64,000 nucleotides of DNA from Effrenium voratum (lineage: Eukaryota; Sar; Dinophyceae; Suessiales; Symbiodiniaceae): contig CAUJNA010001249.1 of assembly GCA_963377175.1 (NCBI GenBank), forward strand, positions 23,501-87,500, read 5' to 3'. The translations under genes were made by a program, and so were the position numbers. A model generated the notes under the pieces. That model did not search any database. It saw only the letters and a list, made by a program, of their open reading frames with translations, and was not told the origin of the DNA. Position 1 is the first letter of the stretch, and every line of letters begins with the position of its first letter. Below, in pieces: positions 52,061 through 63,978 of this stretch.

Positions 52061-52945
52061 ACACACAAACACATGCGCGAAAAGAGGACGGAAAGCATGC
52101 GACCAGATTTGGACGACACCAAATCAGCTTCACCGTTGGATTGCCCGAGCTCCCGCGCCCAGCTGCACTCGGCGGTCGACGTGCAGGCCACGGTGCTCTC
52201 CGGCACTGGCTTGGGGCAGTCCTGGCAAGTGACGGGGGGGGGACGTCGGGCTTTGCGCTTGGATTTGGGGGGGCGCTTTTCGCGGGAGGTTGTCTGGTTT
52301 TGCGGTGACAAAGATCAGGAACGGCTTGACGTTGTTAGCACCCTATCCTCAAAAGGAGCATGTATATACCCATTCTGAGCTGGGTGGCACGGAGACGATG
52401 AAAAAACGAAGCGCTCCAAGCCATTTAGCTGAAACTCCGAAACGAGATTCCTGTTGCTTTCTGTTCGCCCCTTCCAAGCAAATGGCCATGTACAAACAGG
52501 TTCTAGGATGCCACGCCTGATTGTCCTTTGGGGCAAGTGATCAAGGGACTGTTTTGGAACCGTTTAAAGACACTACTATGATACCAATATGGAACTGTTG
52601 CCACTTGGATGGGCAAAGGCCGGTCTACCTCAAGTAGGCCGCTATTTTCAGTTTGAGCAGGTCCCAAAAGGTTGGCCTGTTTCTGGGTCCTCGAAGGACT
52701 GTCCTAATGGCGGCTTGAAGGAAAACCACGTCCCAAAAGTAAGTTCGAACATCCCCCAAGCTGCCTTCACCACGTTGAGGCACAAAAAATCAAGGGACCC
52801 GCCCCCTCCCCCACCTCCGCCCGCTTTTCCGGGTCAACCGACCTCCAGGGAGCTGCTGGGGCAGTGGACCTCTCGGCTCTGCAGGCCCTCCCCGCACCCG
52901 CTGGAGCAGGCGCTCCTCGATCACGGATCGACGGGTCATCCGCCG
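45183..52945 (-). CDS. Thrombospondin type 1 repeat gene, scattered short exons
   Basis: At least seven GC-rich islands on the - strand encode alternating halves of TSP1 repeats in the right order from high to low coordinate: CS/CG half (52.9 kb), DC/C/EC-W half (52.2), W-CS start (51.5), DC/C half (49.2), C-W-W-CS (48.7), DC/C half (46.5), W-CS-CG half (45.7), DC/C half (45.2). Shared consensus: W-x2-CS-x2-CG-x-G-x3-RE and DC-x(3-5)-P-x-S-x(3-4)-C. Most islands are flanked by AG acceptors and GT donors (one or two need GC). Such repeats occur in secreted or surface adhesion proteins. The gene ends are not located and missing half-repeats imply unseen exons. Confidence 0.6.
45686..45745 (-). 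CDS. TSP1 exon g (60 bp)
   Basis: RWGACSSSCGDGFRARE is a canonical TSP1 first half. It is framed by CTTTCAG and by CGGGAG before GTGAGC. Confidence 0.65.
46438..46499 (-). CDS. TSP1 exon f (62 bp)
   Basis: EADCAGARPDSTEVCHE is a TSP1 second half. The acceptor CAACTCAG and the donor CACGAG before GTGTCG place it in the same phase as exon h. Confidence 0.6.
46732..47271 (-). CDS. Isolated 179-codon ORF, unknown
   Basis: The frame is long for sequence of this composition and is Trp, Cys and Gly-rich (GRWFKGARWDGPYQAGCVPW; HRINSPWFNGKATNSSEYDR). It lies inside what would be an intron of the TSP1 gene on the same strand. No family is recognised; it may be an exon of an extracellular domain or chance. 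Confidence 0.25.
   Translation of the reverse strand: MLGVHVRTNALLHGSTHSGRWFKGARWDGPYQAGCVPWPALGRFRDPQTEDLLFWCGGDRWSQAAFGVKTYGEGPPGADWPFKGSPQGTCPLSPWAVVKTFRLFFGRHVLSICPCGHRINSPWFNGKATNSSEYDRCCPGLNLCTTFVQIYVQQAHPPYRKKAVRMAYDACGSTISDGE
48130..48170. repeat. TA/TGTA microsatellite
   Basis: TATATATATATATGTATATATAAT-type run, followed by a CA-rich tract at 48190-48225. Confidence 0.9.
48735..48772 (-). CDS. TSP1 exon e (38 bp)
   Basis: CEWLASDWTACS bridges two TSP1 repeats. It is framed by ACTATAG (acceptor) and GTGCAG (donor). Confidence 0.55.
49180..49286 (-). CDS. TSP1 exon d
   Basis: A textbook acceptor (pyrimidine tract, CTTAG) precedes GCCTCGGACTGC; read in frame 1 this gives SDCGTAPASSEQSC, a TSP1 second half. 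A textbook donor (GAGCAG before GTGAGC) lies at 49180, but frame 1 meets a TAG before it, so either an earlier non-GT donor is used or another frame is right. Confidence 0.5.
50214..50921 (-). pseudogene. Decayed protein kinase domain (TKL-like)
   Basis: Read on - from 50921: SNEPNVCHPNQTGPLGFALA then SGGCLVLYLADESLFMSLLR resembles kinase subdomains IV-V. After frame changes, REIHSLGMLVMEVLRR matches subdomain IX (usually D-x-Y-S-x-G-x-x-x-x-E) and DDLAERPAGAWEFLEA subdomain XI with its Arg. The HRD and DFG boxes are not visible. At least two frame changes are needed. It lies within the span of the TSP1 gene and on the same strand, so it could be an old insertion in an intron. Confidence 0.45.
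51508..51531 (-). CDS. TSP1 exon c (very short)
   Basis: VSSWGECS would open a TSP1 repeat. The end in TGCAGC followed by a GC donor (GCCACG) parallels exon e, which also ends in TGCAGC. The acceptor is weak. Confidence 0.35.
51999..52076. repeat. CA microsatellite
   Basis: CACACA run with GCACAC variants. Confidence 0.95.
52134..52221 (-). CDS. TSP1 exon b
   Basis: DCPKPVPESTVACTSTAECS followed by W is a TSP1 second half. The acceptor is TTGCCAG before GACTGC and the donor ACG before GTGAAG. Confidence 0.6.
52843..52920 (-). CDS. TSP1 exon a
   Basis: SACSSGCGEGLQSREVHC is a clear TSP1 first half. The donor is CTGGAG followed by GTCGGT; the acceptor, a little above 52920, is uncertain. Confidence 0.6.
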
Positions 52946-52999
52946 AGAAGGTGTGGCTTGTAACAGAAGAAGGAAAAGCAAACGTGGTGTTCTGGGAAA

Positions 53000-54047
53000 T
53001 ACGAGGTGATCACCTTTTGAAGGGGTCATGACCATGTCTTTGTGCTGCTGCTGCTGCTGCTTCAATTGTTGCGTTTTTGGTTGCTGTAGTGTTTTTTTTG
53101 GATTGATAGAACAACGTGGGGATAAGACCCCTTCCCCCACACACAGCACTTCCTTGTGCCAGAAAGGGAAGTGAATGGGGAAGGAACCGTCCCTTTATGT
53201 TTATTCCCCTCCGTTTCCATGCGCAAAAGGTTGGTTCAGTGCCAACAGTACTCTTCATTTTGAAAAGCAACCAGGACGAACTCATGTTCAATCTTAATCC
53301 CTGCACCAACACGCTGTGTGAGAACTCTTGCCAAAACACAATTGGATATCCCAGTATGGCAGAAACATGGGTGGCATGATATCACTGATTGACAGGAATG
53401 ACGGAATTGGAACAAAGGCTGCAGTTGGGTCCTTCTCGTGCTTCCCCTTTGTGGGAAGCTAGTGCAAGCTAGACATGGTGCACACGAGCCCACATTAGAG
53501 CTTGGGTACCCTGCAAAAACCTTTCACCACAAAGCAAACGCGCCATCTTGCTCCCTTGGCTTCCTTTTACAACTATGCTTGGTTTTTCCCGGCCAAGCGA
53601 GGATGGTGGATGCAACACAATCCACTGCCAAAATGCTCTTCCTCAAGGAGTAATTACCGCTAGCACTTGGACACTTAGATAGCTAAGCCACAAGATGACC
53701 CGCCGAAACCAGGTTTAAAGAGGGCCGAACTCGCTACATGGTCTGACTGCCGAGTAGGTTTAAAGGGGTCCGCAAACTTCGCTTCATGCTGCCAACCTCG
53801 AAGGGAAGCTGCCTGGGCGCCGCGCCAAGGACCCAGCGTCCAGACGCAGGTACCTGAACATGACCTGAGCAGGCTTAGTCTTGGGCCTTTACGGGCTCGC
53901 GAGGACCGCTGGTGAAACCCGTTCCCCTATCAACCACACTCCCTTTTCGGCTAAACACCTATGTTTGGCGGCGCCGTATTATATATATATATATACATGT
54001 TTGCTACCCCATATAAAATATAAGATATATATATATATATATATATA

Positions 54048-54080
<33 letters not shown>

Positions 54081-56200
54081 TATATTTGCTACCCCATATA
54101 TATATATACACACATGAAGGCCAAACTGGGGATGAGACATGCCTTGAGACTCTGAGACAACGTGACAAAATGCGAAAGACGTGCTTCAGACGCAGATTTG
54201 AAGTGCACTTTGGCAGCCTCAACGTGCCACAGCTATCTGGTTTTACTTGTTTGTGTTTGGGAGGGAAAGGTCAGCAAATCCTCAATTTGGGGAAGGAACT
54301 CATTCCTACTTGGAATCGAAACCAAATGAGTTGCAAAAGTGTGTCATGTCCTTGCACAGTTGCATTTACATTGTAAGTCAGTTCTCTCTACATAATCCCA
54401 TATACATTCTAAAAACTTGCAACACAACTATCTCGGATATGAGTTGCCTATCAATAGCATTGCCAAAAATAATCTATTGAAATTAAATATAGGAAACTTA
54501 TGTTTAAATACACACAATGTCTTAAGTTTCCCAGTTGTAGACAACCCCACATGGAACGTGCTTGTTGGGATTGGACGCCTTTTTGAGGTGTACTGCTGAT
54601 CTTGGGAGCATTCCCCTTCTTATGTCTGAGGCATCACCCTGGGCAAAGCTTCGTTGAGCTTGGGGTGATTGTTGGTCGGGTTTTCGGGCGAAATAAAGGA
54701 ACTTCCGCTCTCAGCCGCAAGCCAGGCGTGGTGCACCAAATGGCTGACTGGCTGAAGCGAGTCTTACTTTGGCCTCATTTGGCCTCATTTGGCCTTGTCT
54801 GGCCTTAGAAGGCTTTGCAAGGCTAGCTTCGAGTGTGGAGGGAAAGAGGAGAGTGCTGGCTCCATCCCTGGGGAGGCTGCGAGCGCGTCTCCGCCATCGA
54901 CTGCATCTCCTTGAGATGCAGCTGAGAAGTGGCGCAAGTCTCTTCCCGCAAAGTGATCCATGTAATCCAAAATCCCCAAGGATGTGTGTGTGTGTGTTCA
55001 CCTAGTTTCCTGCAGGTCTGGTGGTCGCTGTTGAGATAAACCCATGTAATATGCACAATACCCCTTACGTGAACACATTGTTGGCTTGAGTGGTTTGAGG
55101 GGCGGTTGGCACAGGGGAAGAAGCAAACAAACAACCTCCCAATTGCGTGGGTCACCACGACCCGATAATTCTGTGGGGTCCCAAAATAGGCGAACCCCCA
55201 ACCCACAACAAACAATGTCTTGCCTTAAACAAGGTTGGGGGACCCCCAATGCTGAGACAAGCTCGTCGTGTCAATACCCAAAATTGTGTGTGGGTGTGTC
55301 TGTGGCTGATGTCCTTTCAGCTTCTGCTACAAGCCACCCCAATGGCCAACTTTTGGAAACACCCATTGAATCTTCACCCCCCCCCCGCCCCCCGTACAAA
55401 TAAACATCCCCCAGCGTCACCAGGCATCACTATCACCCTATCACCCACAAATCCTTTGGATATTGTGCAAAAAGTGGTTGAATTTGCAACGCCCTGCACA
55501 CCCCCACATCCCCAGATTCATTCTTCGGATGCATTCAGAACGACAGCTAGACTAGCTCTCGTACATTGCCCACCAAGACGTGGAGGGCCCAGTTTGGCAA
55601 ACAGGCAGGGTCTCAAATCTAAAATGTTGTCCTTTCGCGGAAGGGTCGTAGCCCCGCTTTGATACATGAGAAGCTCTTGCCAAGCTATGCCCGAGTCAGA
55701 AGCGGTGTCCTGCGTATTCTCATCTACCACCTGCCAGAAGTCCGTTGGCATGCCAGAAGTCTGTTGGCATGACCCTGAAAACTACCCTCCCACCGAACAA
55801 CATGGAACCTGAAAGAAGGTCCGCGAAAAGTTCTTTTGAAAAGCACCTTATGGTGGGTGCATGTCAGTAGGGCAACCAATGTCCATCGCCAGGGGCATGT
55901 TGTCAACCCCCTGTCTTTTTGAAGCCTCTTCCGCAAAGATAGGGTACAACGATATATCACCTCAAAGAATGCTCAGTGGGGGACTTGACTTTTGCGGCTG
56001 GGTTTGCAGTTGTGAAACTCCTTGTTACCCGATTCCCTGAAAGTGGAACGATCCAGGCTGTGCCTGGCAGCAGTTCAACCCAACACATCAAATAGCCAGC
56101 GGATTCCTTCCATGCAACATGCCACCAAATGACCAACACCTGTACCAATCCCATAAGATCAGCCACAAGGTGTGACCACACACTGACAACACAATTCCAG
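53000..56200. other. Intron-like or intergenic sequence, no gene seen
   Basis: Only A/T-rich unique sequence, a long TA microsatellite (53980-54090), a CTC/TGC run (53042) and short open frames without family patterns were found. A GC-richer island at 54830-54950 could hold an exon on - (REETCATSQLHLKEMQSMAE), with no clear splice pair. Confidence 0.4.
53980..54092. repeat. TA microsatellite
   Basis: Two long AT runs separated by a repeated GTTTGCTACCCCATATA motif. Confidence 0.95.
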
Positions 56201-56220
56201 CTCCAATCATGCCAGCACGA

Positions 56221-56457
56221 CCGAGCTCGCGTTGCTGCTATTGGACCAGTTCTCAAAGGACTCATTAGCTTCATCGTCCTCGTTGTCGGCGCTGGCGTTG
56301 CTGGCGTTGCTGGCGTTGCCGGCGTTGCCGGCGTTGCTGGCATTGCCGGCGTAGCTAGCGTAGCTGGCGAAGCTGCTGAAGCTGGCATTGGCGCTGGCAT
56401 TGCTGTAGTTCTCTTCTCCATCCAGCTCCCACATGTCCTCGCTGGCAAACCCAACTG
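56221..56457 (-). CDS. Candidate exon with 9-bp Asn-Ala-Ser repeats
   Basis: On - an acceptor-like CTCACCTGACAG leads into VGFASEDMWELDGEENYSNA, then a run of 9-bp units coding NAS, NAG and YAS triplets, and an acidic end (NEDDEANESFENWSNSS). The opposite strand is also open (AGVAGVAG), as expected from the repeat. The acidic, Asn/Ser-rich composition argues for the - strand. It might be an upstream exon of the TSP1 gene (possible glycosylated stalk), but nothing proves the link. Confidence 0.35.
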
Positions 56458-56459
56458 TC

Positions 56460-59400
56460 AGGTGAGCCATGGTCAAATCTTCTTGTCTGGGTCATGGCAA
56501 TGGATTCCTCCTACAATGACTGACCAAAATCCTTAGCAAAAGGTGCTGATGACCATCCGGCGGGGTGGGGGAAGACGTTGATCTCCAACCAACCCCACGT
56601 ACAGAGCTGTCTTGACCCGGCATATGTGGTACATGAAAGGTTTTTGAAATCGCGGTCGATTTAGGCATCGCCTTGTGCCAAAGGAACCTAAAAAACGGCC
56701 CTGAGCTTGCTTTCACGCAGTCCAAGTCACAGCACCGCAACCCGAAAGCCACCCTGCCTCCATCTCACTCTCATTGCTCATGTTGGACACGTTAGATTCA
56801 AGGTCCATGGCGACCTTGCATGCCGAAGATCTAAATCTGACATGGAGGGCAAGGTGACCCCTCTCGCCAAAATGTTGGTAACCCAGCACGGCCTTCCCGC
56901 TCCAAGCTCAAACTCTAATGCAGGGAGCGAGAAAACGTTCATCTGCACATCAGGCCAAAGGACGATGGATATTCTCATACTCGCTCAAGGTGGGGGACAG
57001 TGCAACATTCTTGCCTTCCTTTTTGTCTCTCTTCAAACACCGTGATTCTGACCCAAAACGGGTCCTCAATTTTCAGACATCCCCAGCTTAGAGCGCCGCA
57101 GGCTCAGTGGTTGTGACCTGCACATGTCGCTTGACTCCAAAGCGCCCAAGCTCCACCCCTCGCACAAGCGAGAAGGGCCGTCTCAAAAGCAGATCCAATG
57201 GAATCCCAAACCAAAAAACCCGCGCTCTGCACCTGGAAAAGGGGAAGACCCGAATGGGGGGCTTGCTCAAGTTCTCGCCCCCTTTTGAATGAAGTGGAAA
57301 CAACGGCGAGCACGCGCCTCGAGTGCTGGCAGGAAGAAGCTTACGGAGGGCGCGCTCAGACCGAGGCACACCTCGCGGACCTGGCGAGGGCCGGCATGCC
57401 AATGCCATCTCCGGTGTCGTTGCATATGAACCCATTGGGGTAACCCATAGCCCAGTGCATTCTGACTCAAAGAGGGTTCTTTATGGCCAAACACACTACG
57501 AGAAAACCTGACTTGCATGTCCAATCCCAAAGCACGCAAATATGGCATCTCCTCGAACCCAGTGGCATGCAAACCCTGGCCCTGCAGCAAGCAATCTTAC
57601 CGATCTGTACAGTAGATCATAATTTGAGGGTCCAATTTTGGATTGAAAACGAGGAAAGCAAAGGACATACGGGCGACATCTCGGAGTTTCCTCATATAGG
57701 ACACAACCCGTGACAAAATGAAAAGGTAACAAACAAAACGGGTCCACAGCCCAATGAGCAAATGTTAAACAACTTGACCTTTGCCGGCAAACCAAGGGTG
57801 CAAGGCTGCTGCTCCCAGAACCTCTTAGGGTTAAAACCTACGTTTGTGCCCAATTGAGCAATCAGGCTTATGAGCAAAGGAGCAGGCAGCAAATGAGCCA
57901 AGGACAATCGCTTGTCGATCGCTGGGGCGCCAGCTCGCAGCCAATACTCATACTCCGGCACCAGGCTGTGGATGTCAACAGAGCACCTTGTTACGGTCCG
58001 TACGCGCTTCGCAGGCAGTCCCGAAGGCCCGCTGATCCGCTGTCATCCGGCATCAAGCAATGTAGGCTAAAGACTGCTGACAAGTACAACTTAGTTGCTG
58101 CTGGGCAGCTGCCGCCTATTTCCGGATCGCTGGTTCCAGTTGCTTCTCACCCAGTGAGCCTTGCTCCATTGTGCTTTGTGTGCTTGTGCCTTGCTTCCCT
58201 TGCCTTGCTCACTTGCGTCCTTGCTGTTCCTTGCTTGCTTGCTCCTTCGCTTCGCAACCGTTCTCAAACCGTCTTTGTCTCATTTTTGCTTGTCTACGTT
58301 GCTTGCCTGTTTCTCACTTGTTCGGTCGAGAAGTCGTCAGTCAGCTCGCTCGCTGGCAATGGCTTGACAGCGAACACTCTCATTCCTATTCAATGGTTGA
58401 CAGTCCTTGTGGGGTCTGGCATGATAAATACAGGTACTCTGTAAATGAGATGTTTCTTCTCAGATGGGATTAGTGAAATTCCAGTGGCCTGCTTGTGATC
58501 GGCTTCGCATGTTGTCATCGAGCAACCCGAGCCTCCGACTCACTCCCCCCAAATGCGACCTTCAAAAAGCATATGGTACGAGTTGCTGTTCCCAAGCTCG
58601 TGGACTTCATCACTCCCAGGACTCCCCGCAACGTCGCTTCCCTTTTTCTGGTGGCCGGAGCGCTGCCAAACAAACGGAGCCCCCCAATTCCCCGCTGAGT
58701 ACGAAAAAGCCTGGGGCCTGGGCTGCTGCAAGACTACACCGGGCGCACGAGGGCATGTGTCCAAGGGGTGCCTCAAGCGACAAGAGTGGCGAAAAGTGGG
58801 GCACCCACTCAGTGCACCAACCAGTGCTTGGAGTCCTCTCACTTGGCTTGCGGGATGGGGAAATCCCCGGAAGGCGCTCTCATTTCACAGCTCTCGCAGA
58901 CTTCCTTTGCGCATCAAAACAAGCTGTGGTCCAGAAGGATTGACGTTCACACGAAATCCGCTTGGTCGTGACGGAAGCCGCAATGCGTTGGTTCCAACAT
59001 ATCATTTACACCACAAAACCTGCCTCAGGGCAAGGCCCAGCTGGATGTGTCGATTTCATCTAGAATCGTGTGAGTTTGTCATGAAATGTTGTCGCCTGTT
59101 GCACGATGTTCAAACCAAAGCCAAACGGCTGCCAACTATTTGTTTGATCCCTACTTTGGGCAAACCCGTATAGGGCAAGATCACTTTTCCTCGCATGCGC
59201 TAAGTGCAACTTGTGCGTGACAGGTCTTTGCCCCAGGCCAGGTCTGCTCGGTCTCGTTCAAGTACTCCAAAGCCCATCCTACGCCCCAACAACTGTTCAC
59301 ACATACGAATCCTGACACAGGCGGCCAGCAGTGGCATGTCAAGGCGCAGTTTCAGCAGAGACCGCCACGATACCACGCATCATCATCAGACAATCAAAAC

Positions 59401-60200
59401 ATGCCATGGGTCCATGCCGTCATAGAACTCAAGCCCACGAGTCATCATGAAAGGCACGGGAATGAACCGCAAGGCTCTCTCTCTCTCTCTCTGTCTTTCT
59501 CGCTCTGGCCGGTACCCCAGCCTTCGCTGAGGCAGTTGCCAGGCCTGTGCGCTGATCTGTGGGAAACGGCCAAAAACAAAAAGGAGAAACGGGAGTCGGG
59601 TGGCGAGTGCAGAGCTGATGTCTTTTGCTGCCTCCTTTTCCTGTGGGCTGAGGGTACAACAGCAATGCCAACAGCAGGAGGTTGAAAGGTAAGGCAGTGT
59701 CCCCAATGCAAAGGACATCCACCCCATTCCCGGCGATTTGCGTGCCACCTACTATTGTCTGGGGTCAAGAATCAAGCACAACGCCCTGTGGGGACTAGCC
59801 TGCATGGAGCGCTCGAACAAGAACATCAACCCCGAATGAAACAAAGCATCATGCACATGAAAAATGTTCATAGACGGGTCCTACGAAGCTTGGATGGGGA
59901 GGGGGAACCAAAAGCTTGTGTTCAATGCCCTAAGCCCAGGAGCCTATCCCGTCATGCTTCAAAGCCACATTCAAAATGGTGACACGCGAAGTGTGAAGCA
60001 AGAGAGGTAGCTTAGATACGGACTCCGTCGGAGACATGAAGCTCACCATCGCGAGGCTGCGCGCTCTGTATTGTAACTGGACGCTCCTTGCGGCGCCAAG
60101 ATCAACACCAAATGTCTTCCAAAGGAAACGTGGAGACGTCGTCTGAAGCCCTAGACATGCAAGCTGCACGCTTTTCACTGCACCTTAGAGTCGGAGGATG
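56460..60200. other. Intron-like or intergenic sequence, no gene seen
   Basis: I see no recognisable family. Small GC-richer islands at 57300-57400 and 58550-58900 have open frames on + (EEAYGGRAQTEAHLADLARA; KKHMVRVAVPKLVDFITPRT) but no convincing splice pairs. Confidence 0.35.
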
Positions 60201-60209
60201 AATCCGCCT

Positions 60210-60467
60210 TTAAAACAAGTGGAAAGTGTCAGGGACCGCAAGTGGTAGGCATTCCTTTGGTTCTCCGTTGAAGGTCGCACCAAAGGTCCAATTGCGAGGG
60301 CATGCCCAACTTTGGCTACTACCATTGTTTTGAAGGCCACTAGTCACTTGAGAGTCCCAAATTTCAAAACGGATTCGCCCTCTGCAGTTGTCTAGTGAGA
60401 TTGTAAAGAAATTGCAGCAGCCTCTTTTACACCCAATATCTGTTGCATCCTGAAAGTCAAACTTCAC
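60210..60467 (-). CDS. Cys-rich ORF, unknown
   Basis: An 85-codon frame with five Cys and several Trp and Asn (CKRGCCNFFTISLDNCRG; RIRFEIWDSQVTSGLQ) looks like part of an extracellular domain and stops at 60210. No family is recognised. It could be a terminal exon. Confidence 0.3.
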   Translation of the reverse strand: MKFDFQDATDIGCKRGCCNFFTISLDNCRGRIRFEIWDSQVTSGLQNNGSSQSWACPRNWTFGATFNGEPKECLPLAVPDTFHLF

Positions 60468-61004
60468 ATGAGCGAATCCTATGTCAATCTCGAGACACGC
60501 TTAAAGAAAAGGCAACGTCCGCATCAATCGCACTAGCCTTTGAGGAGGAGGGCACCGTGTTTTACAGCCTAGCAAAAAGTACATCCACGTTGACCGCATA
60601 TGAGCAGTTCCCCAATTGACCGTTGCAAAGGTGTATTTGTCAGCCCTCACTAAAACGCCATCAAACTAAGAGATACTAATCTCTGTCGACCATCAAGTTG
60701 CTCAAGCAATCCGGAACCCTCGAGATCGACTCGAATCCACCCCACACGAGCTCCTCCAACTGCCAAAACCCTGAAAGGCAATGCAATTTGAATTGGCGGA
60801 AGGAAAGCGCAGGACAAAACCAAACTCCCTCCCCTCCCATGTAATGCTTCCCACATGCAGCGCTCCCGGGGGAAGAAGGCGACTGCATCCACGTTGTGTC
60901 GGAGGCGTCTCCGCAGGCCTCTGCCTGGCGCTGCACGAGGATGCATGGTGCAAGTTTAATGTGCTTGTTTCCGCGTTATACAATTCTGCATGCGCTTAAA
61001 CATA

Positions 61005-61067
61005 TCCATATATATATATGTGTATATACATATGTATATCATGTGTATACATATATATATATATACA
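61005..61067. repeat. TA/TGTATA microsatellite flanking the TIR element
   Basis: The run ends at the left TIR and resumes right after the right TIR (62774-62787), so it was probably one microsatellite before insertion. Confidence 0.85.
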
Positions 61068-62768
61068 GCGTCAAAATTACTTGTCTGGGGTGTATTCATT
61101 TGGTGTTAGGACGTCCCGTATCGTTTTACAGGTTTTGCTTAAAAAGGACGTCCCGTATCGTTTTGCAGGCCGTGGATACGGGACACATCCCTGCCCCCGT
61201 GCTTGCTACCAAACGATTCTTTGCGGGGACAGCGCCAACGAAACAGCAACGGAATGGAAGCTCCCACAAGCGGGCGTTCCCCGGTATAAAGCCACACGGC
61301 GGCCAAAGCGCAATCCCTGCAAGCCAAGCAACTCACACAACGGAAACTCACGCAGTGTTGCGTCAATGTAGTTCCTCACCCGCTTGGCTGCTGGAGCTGG
61401 AGTTGTTCGCTTTACACCCATGCAGCCGCTTGGGGAGAAAGGACGAGGCTGCGTCCAAAGATGCTTGTCACGCCCCCGCGGCACCGCCGGCGCTGGAGCC
61501 GCGAGGCTGGCTTCCTCACCGCGGTGGTCTTCTTCACCTTCTCGCGGGCACTCTTCGCGATCACCTTGACAATTGCTTTTCCGCGCTGTTCGGCTCAGCC
61601 TTTGGAGCCGAGGCAGCTCTCTCTATGCGAGCATGCTGCCCCTCCTGGGTCAAAGCTTTCCACTTCTCCTCAACACGCACTCCTCAACCCATCGTGACTC
61701 TTCCTGTGTCAGCCCAGCGCCGCCAGTTTGTGGCTGCACGGCTGCGAGGCTGCCTGGCAATTCCTGGCATTACAATCCTTGCTCTCCAGCATTGCAGTTC
61801 TTTCACACCCCCAAATGTGTGTCTCCTCGTAACTGCAGGGGTAGCGCTTTGGTGTCAAGTGGGCCACCCCCGACATTTAGCATCCTGCCCCATTGCGGGG
61901 GTATCGTCGGGGTATCGTTTTGGGGTATCGTTTTTTCTCGAAGCGGCGGTGTTTGACAACTGTCTTACTTCCGCTCTAAGGAGCCTCAGAGAAGCGCTGG
62001 AGCGTGCAAAATGCAGTCCTGCAGTTTGCTTGCGGCCGAAGAAAGGTAACCTCCCAAGCACCTTGCGTGGCCAGCAAAAGGGCAAGCCAGCGGGACATCC
62101 TCAGAATGCATAATGCGTCTTGGTTTCCGTCTATGGACGCTCCACCCTCCAGCTCTCGCGCTTTCTAGCCTTTTTCGTAGCTTTTTCATGCGCAGAGTGC
62201 AGATGCACGCATTCTTCGAAAGAGCTCGCTCATTTAGTTCCAGTATTGCGCAAGTTCCTTCTGAACTTCGTTGACCAAACGGAGAACTACAGTTGCACCC
62301 CTTCTAAACTTCCTTGACTGAACCCAGCACTACTTTTACATCCCCTTCAAAAATGCAAACGCTGTTTTGCCCAACTACAACTCGTGATGCTTTTTGCTGG
62401 CCGGCAGTTACCCCTGCAATGTGGTGGACACATGCTAGAAACGTTCGCCCCGTTCAAGCACAGCTTGTTTTTGCCACACGTGTCTTGTCACAAGCCAGCT
62501 GGTGCTCCAAATGTGAAGTTCCCTTTTGATCCCCCTGCCCTGCAACCCTTGCAGAGGAAGGGCCTAGTTGCAAGTCTCGACCAAGCAAATAAACACATGC
62601 TCTAGGAGAACACACAAACTAACAAGACATTTTTGTTTGCAACCAATGCCAACTTGCTGAAGGGGTATCGTTTTTTTGGACGTCCCGTATCGTTTTTCGA
62701 GCAACAACGCAAACACAATACGTGCATGAAACACCCCCATATAAAGTACATGACGGTAATTTTGACGC
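61068..62768. mobile_element. 1.7 kb non-autonomous TIR element inserted in a TA microsatellite
   Basis: GCGTCAAAATTAC at 61068-61080 is the exact complement of GTAATTTTGACGC at 62756-62768; further in, GGGGTGTATTCAT and its counterpart also match imperfectly. TA microsatellite sequence lies on both outer sides. GGACGTCCCGTATCGTTTT occurs three times inside (61109, 61147, 62678). No transposase is seen. On -, 61570-61680 reads EKWKALTQEGQHARIERAAS with a donor-like end and 61380-61480 reads MGVKRTTPAPAAKR, suggesting captured host exons. A 405-codon + frame spans much of it but has no recognisable content. Confidence 0.6.
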
Positions 62769-62787
62769 TAACTCATATATATATATA

Positions 62788-63557
62788 TGTGTGTGTGTGC
62801 GTATCCCTGTGTGTGCGTATGTATGTGTGAATCTGTGCGTCTTTTCTGGGCGTGTGCCTGTGCGCATCTGCGACTGCATCTGCGCATGTCTCTCTGTGTG
62901 TGTGGGTGTGTGGGTGTGTGTGTTGTGTGTGTGTGTTGTGTGTGGGTGTTGTGTGTGTCTATGTTGCGTGTGTGTGTGTGTGTGGGTGTGTTTTGTGTGC
63001 GTGTGTGTGTGTGTTGTGTGTGTGTTGTGTGTGTGTGTGTGTTGCGTGTGTGTGTTGCGTGTGTGTTGCGTGTGTGTTGCAAGTGTGTGTGAGTTGCGTG
63101 TGTGTAGCGTGTGTGTTGCGTGTGCGTGTGCGTGTGCGTGTGCGTGTGCGTGTGCGTGTGCGTGCGCGTGCGCGTGCGCGTGCGCGTGCGCGTGCGCGTG
63201 CGCGTGCGCAAGTATGGGCGTGCGCGTGGAGCGTGCGCGTGCGCGTGCGAGTGGGCGCGTGTGCGCGTGCGCTGGTGCGCGTGCGCGTGGGGTTGGGCGT
63301 GGTGGGTATGTGTGGTGTGGGTGTGCGGGGTGTGTGTGTGTGGGTGTTGTTTGTGTGTTGTGGGGGTGTGTGTGTTGTGGCGTGCGTGCGTGCGTGCTGG
63401 TGCGTGCGTTGCGGGCTGTGCGTGCGTCGCGTGCGTGTTGAGTGAGTGTTGAATTGCTTCTGTGCGTGGTGCGTGCTGTGCTGTTGCGTGCGTGCGTGCG
63501 TGCGTGCTGTGCGTTGCGTGCTGTGCGTGCGTGCGTGCGTGCAGTGCGTGCTGCGTG

Positions 63558-63643
<86 letters not shown>

Positions 63644-63669
63644 CGTGTGTGTGTGTGTGTGGTGTGGGT

Positions 63670-63727
<58 letters not shown>

Positions 63728-63923
63728 GTGCGTGTGTTGCGTTGTGCGTGTTGTGTGCGTGTGCAGTGTGCAGTGTGCGTGTGCGTGTGCCGTGTGCGTG
63801 TGCAGTTGTGCCGTGGGCGTGTGCGTGTGCGTGTGGCTGAGTGGCGTTGTGCTTTGGTGGTTGTAGTTGTGGCGTGTGCGATTTTTTGTGCGTACTTTGA
63901 GTTGTGCGTGCGCGTGCGCGTGC

Positions 63924-63978
<55 letters not shown>

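Noticed and set aside
60896..62113. 405-codon + frame
   Set aside because: It crosses the TA microsatellite and the TIR boundary and shows no domain-like pattern; the opposite strand has better exon-like islands.
62722..63866. Cys/Val-rich + frames and His/Thr-rich - frames
   Set aside because: They are translations of TG/CGTG microsatellite.
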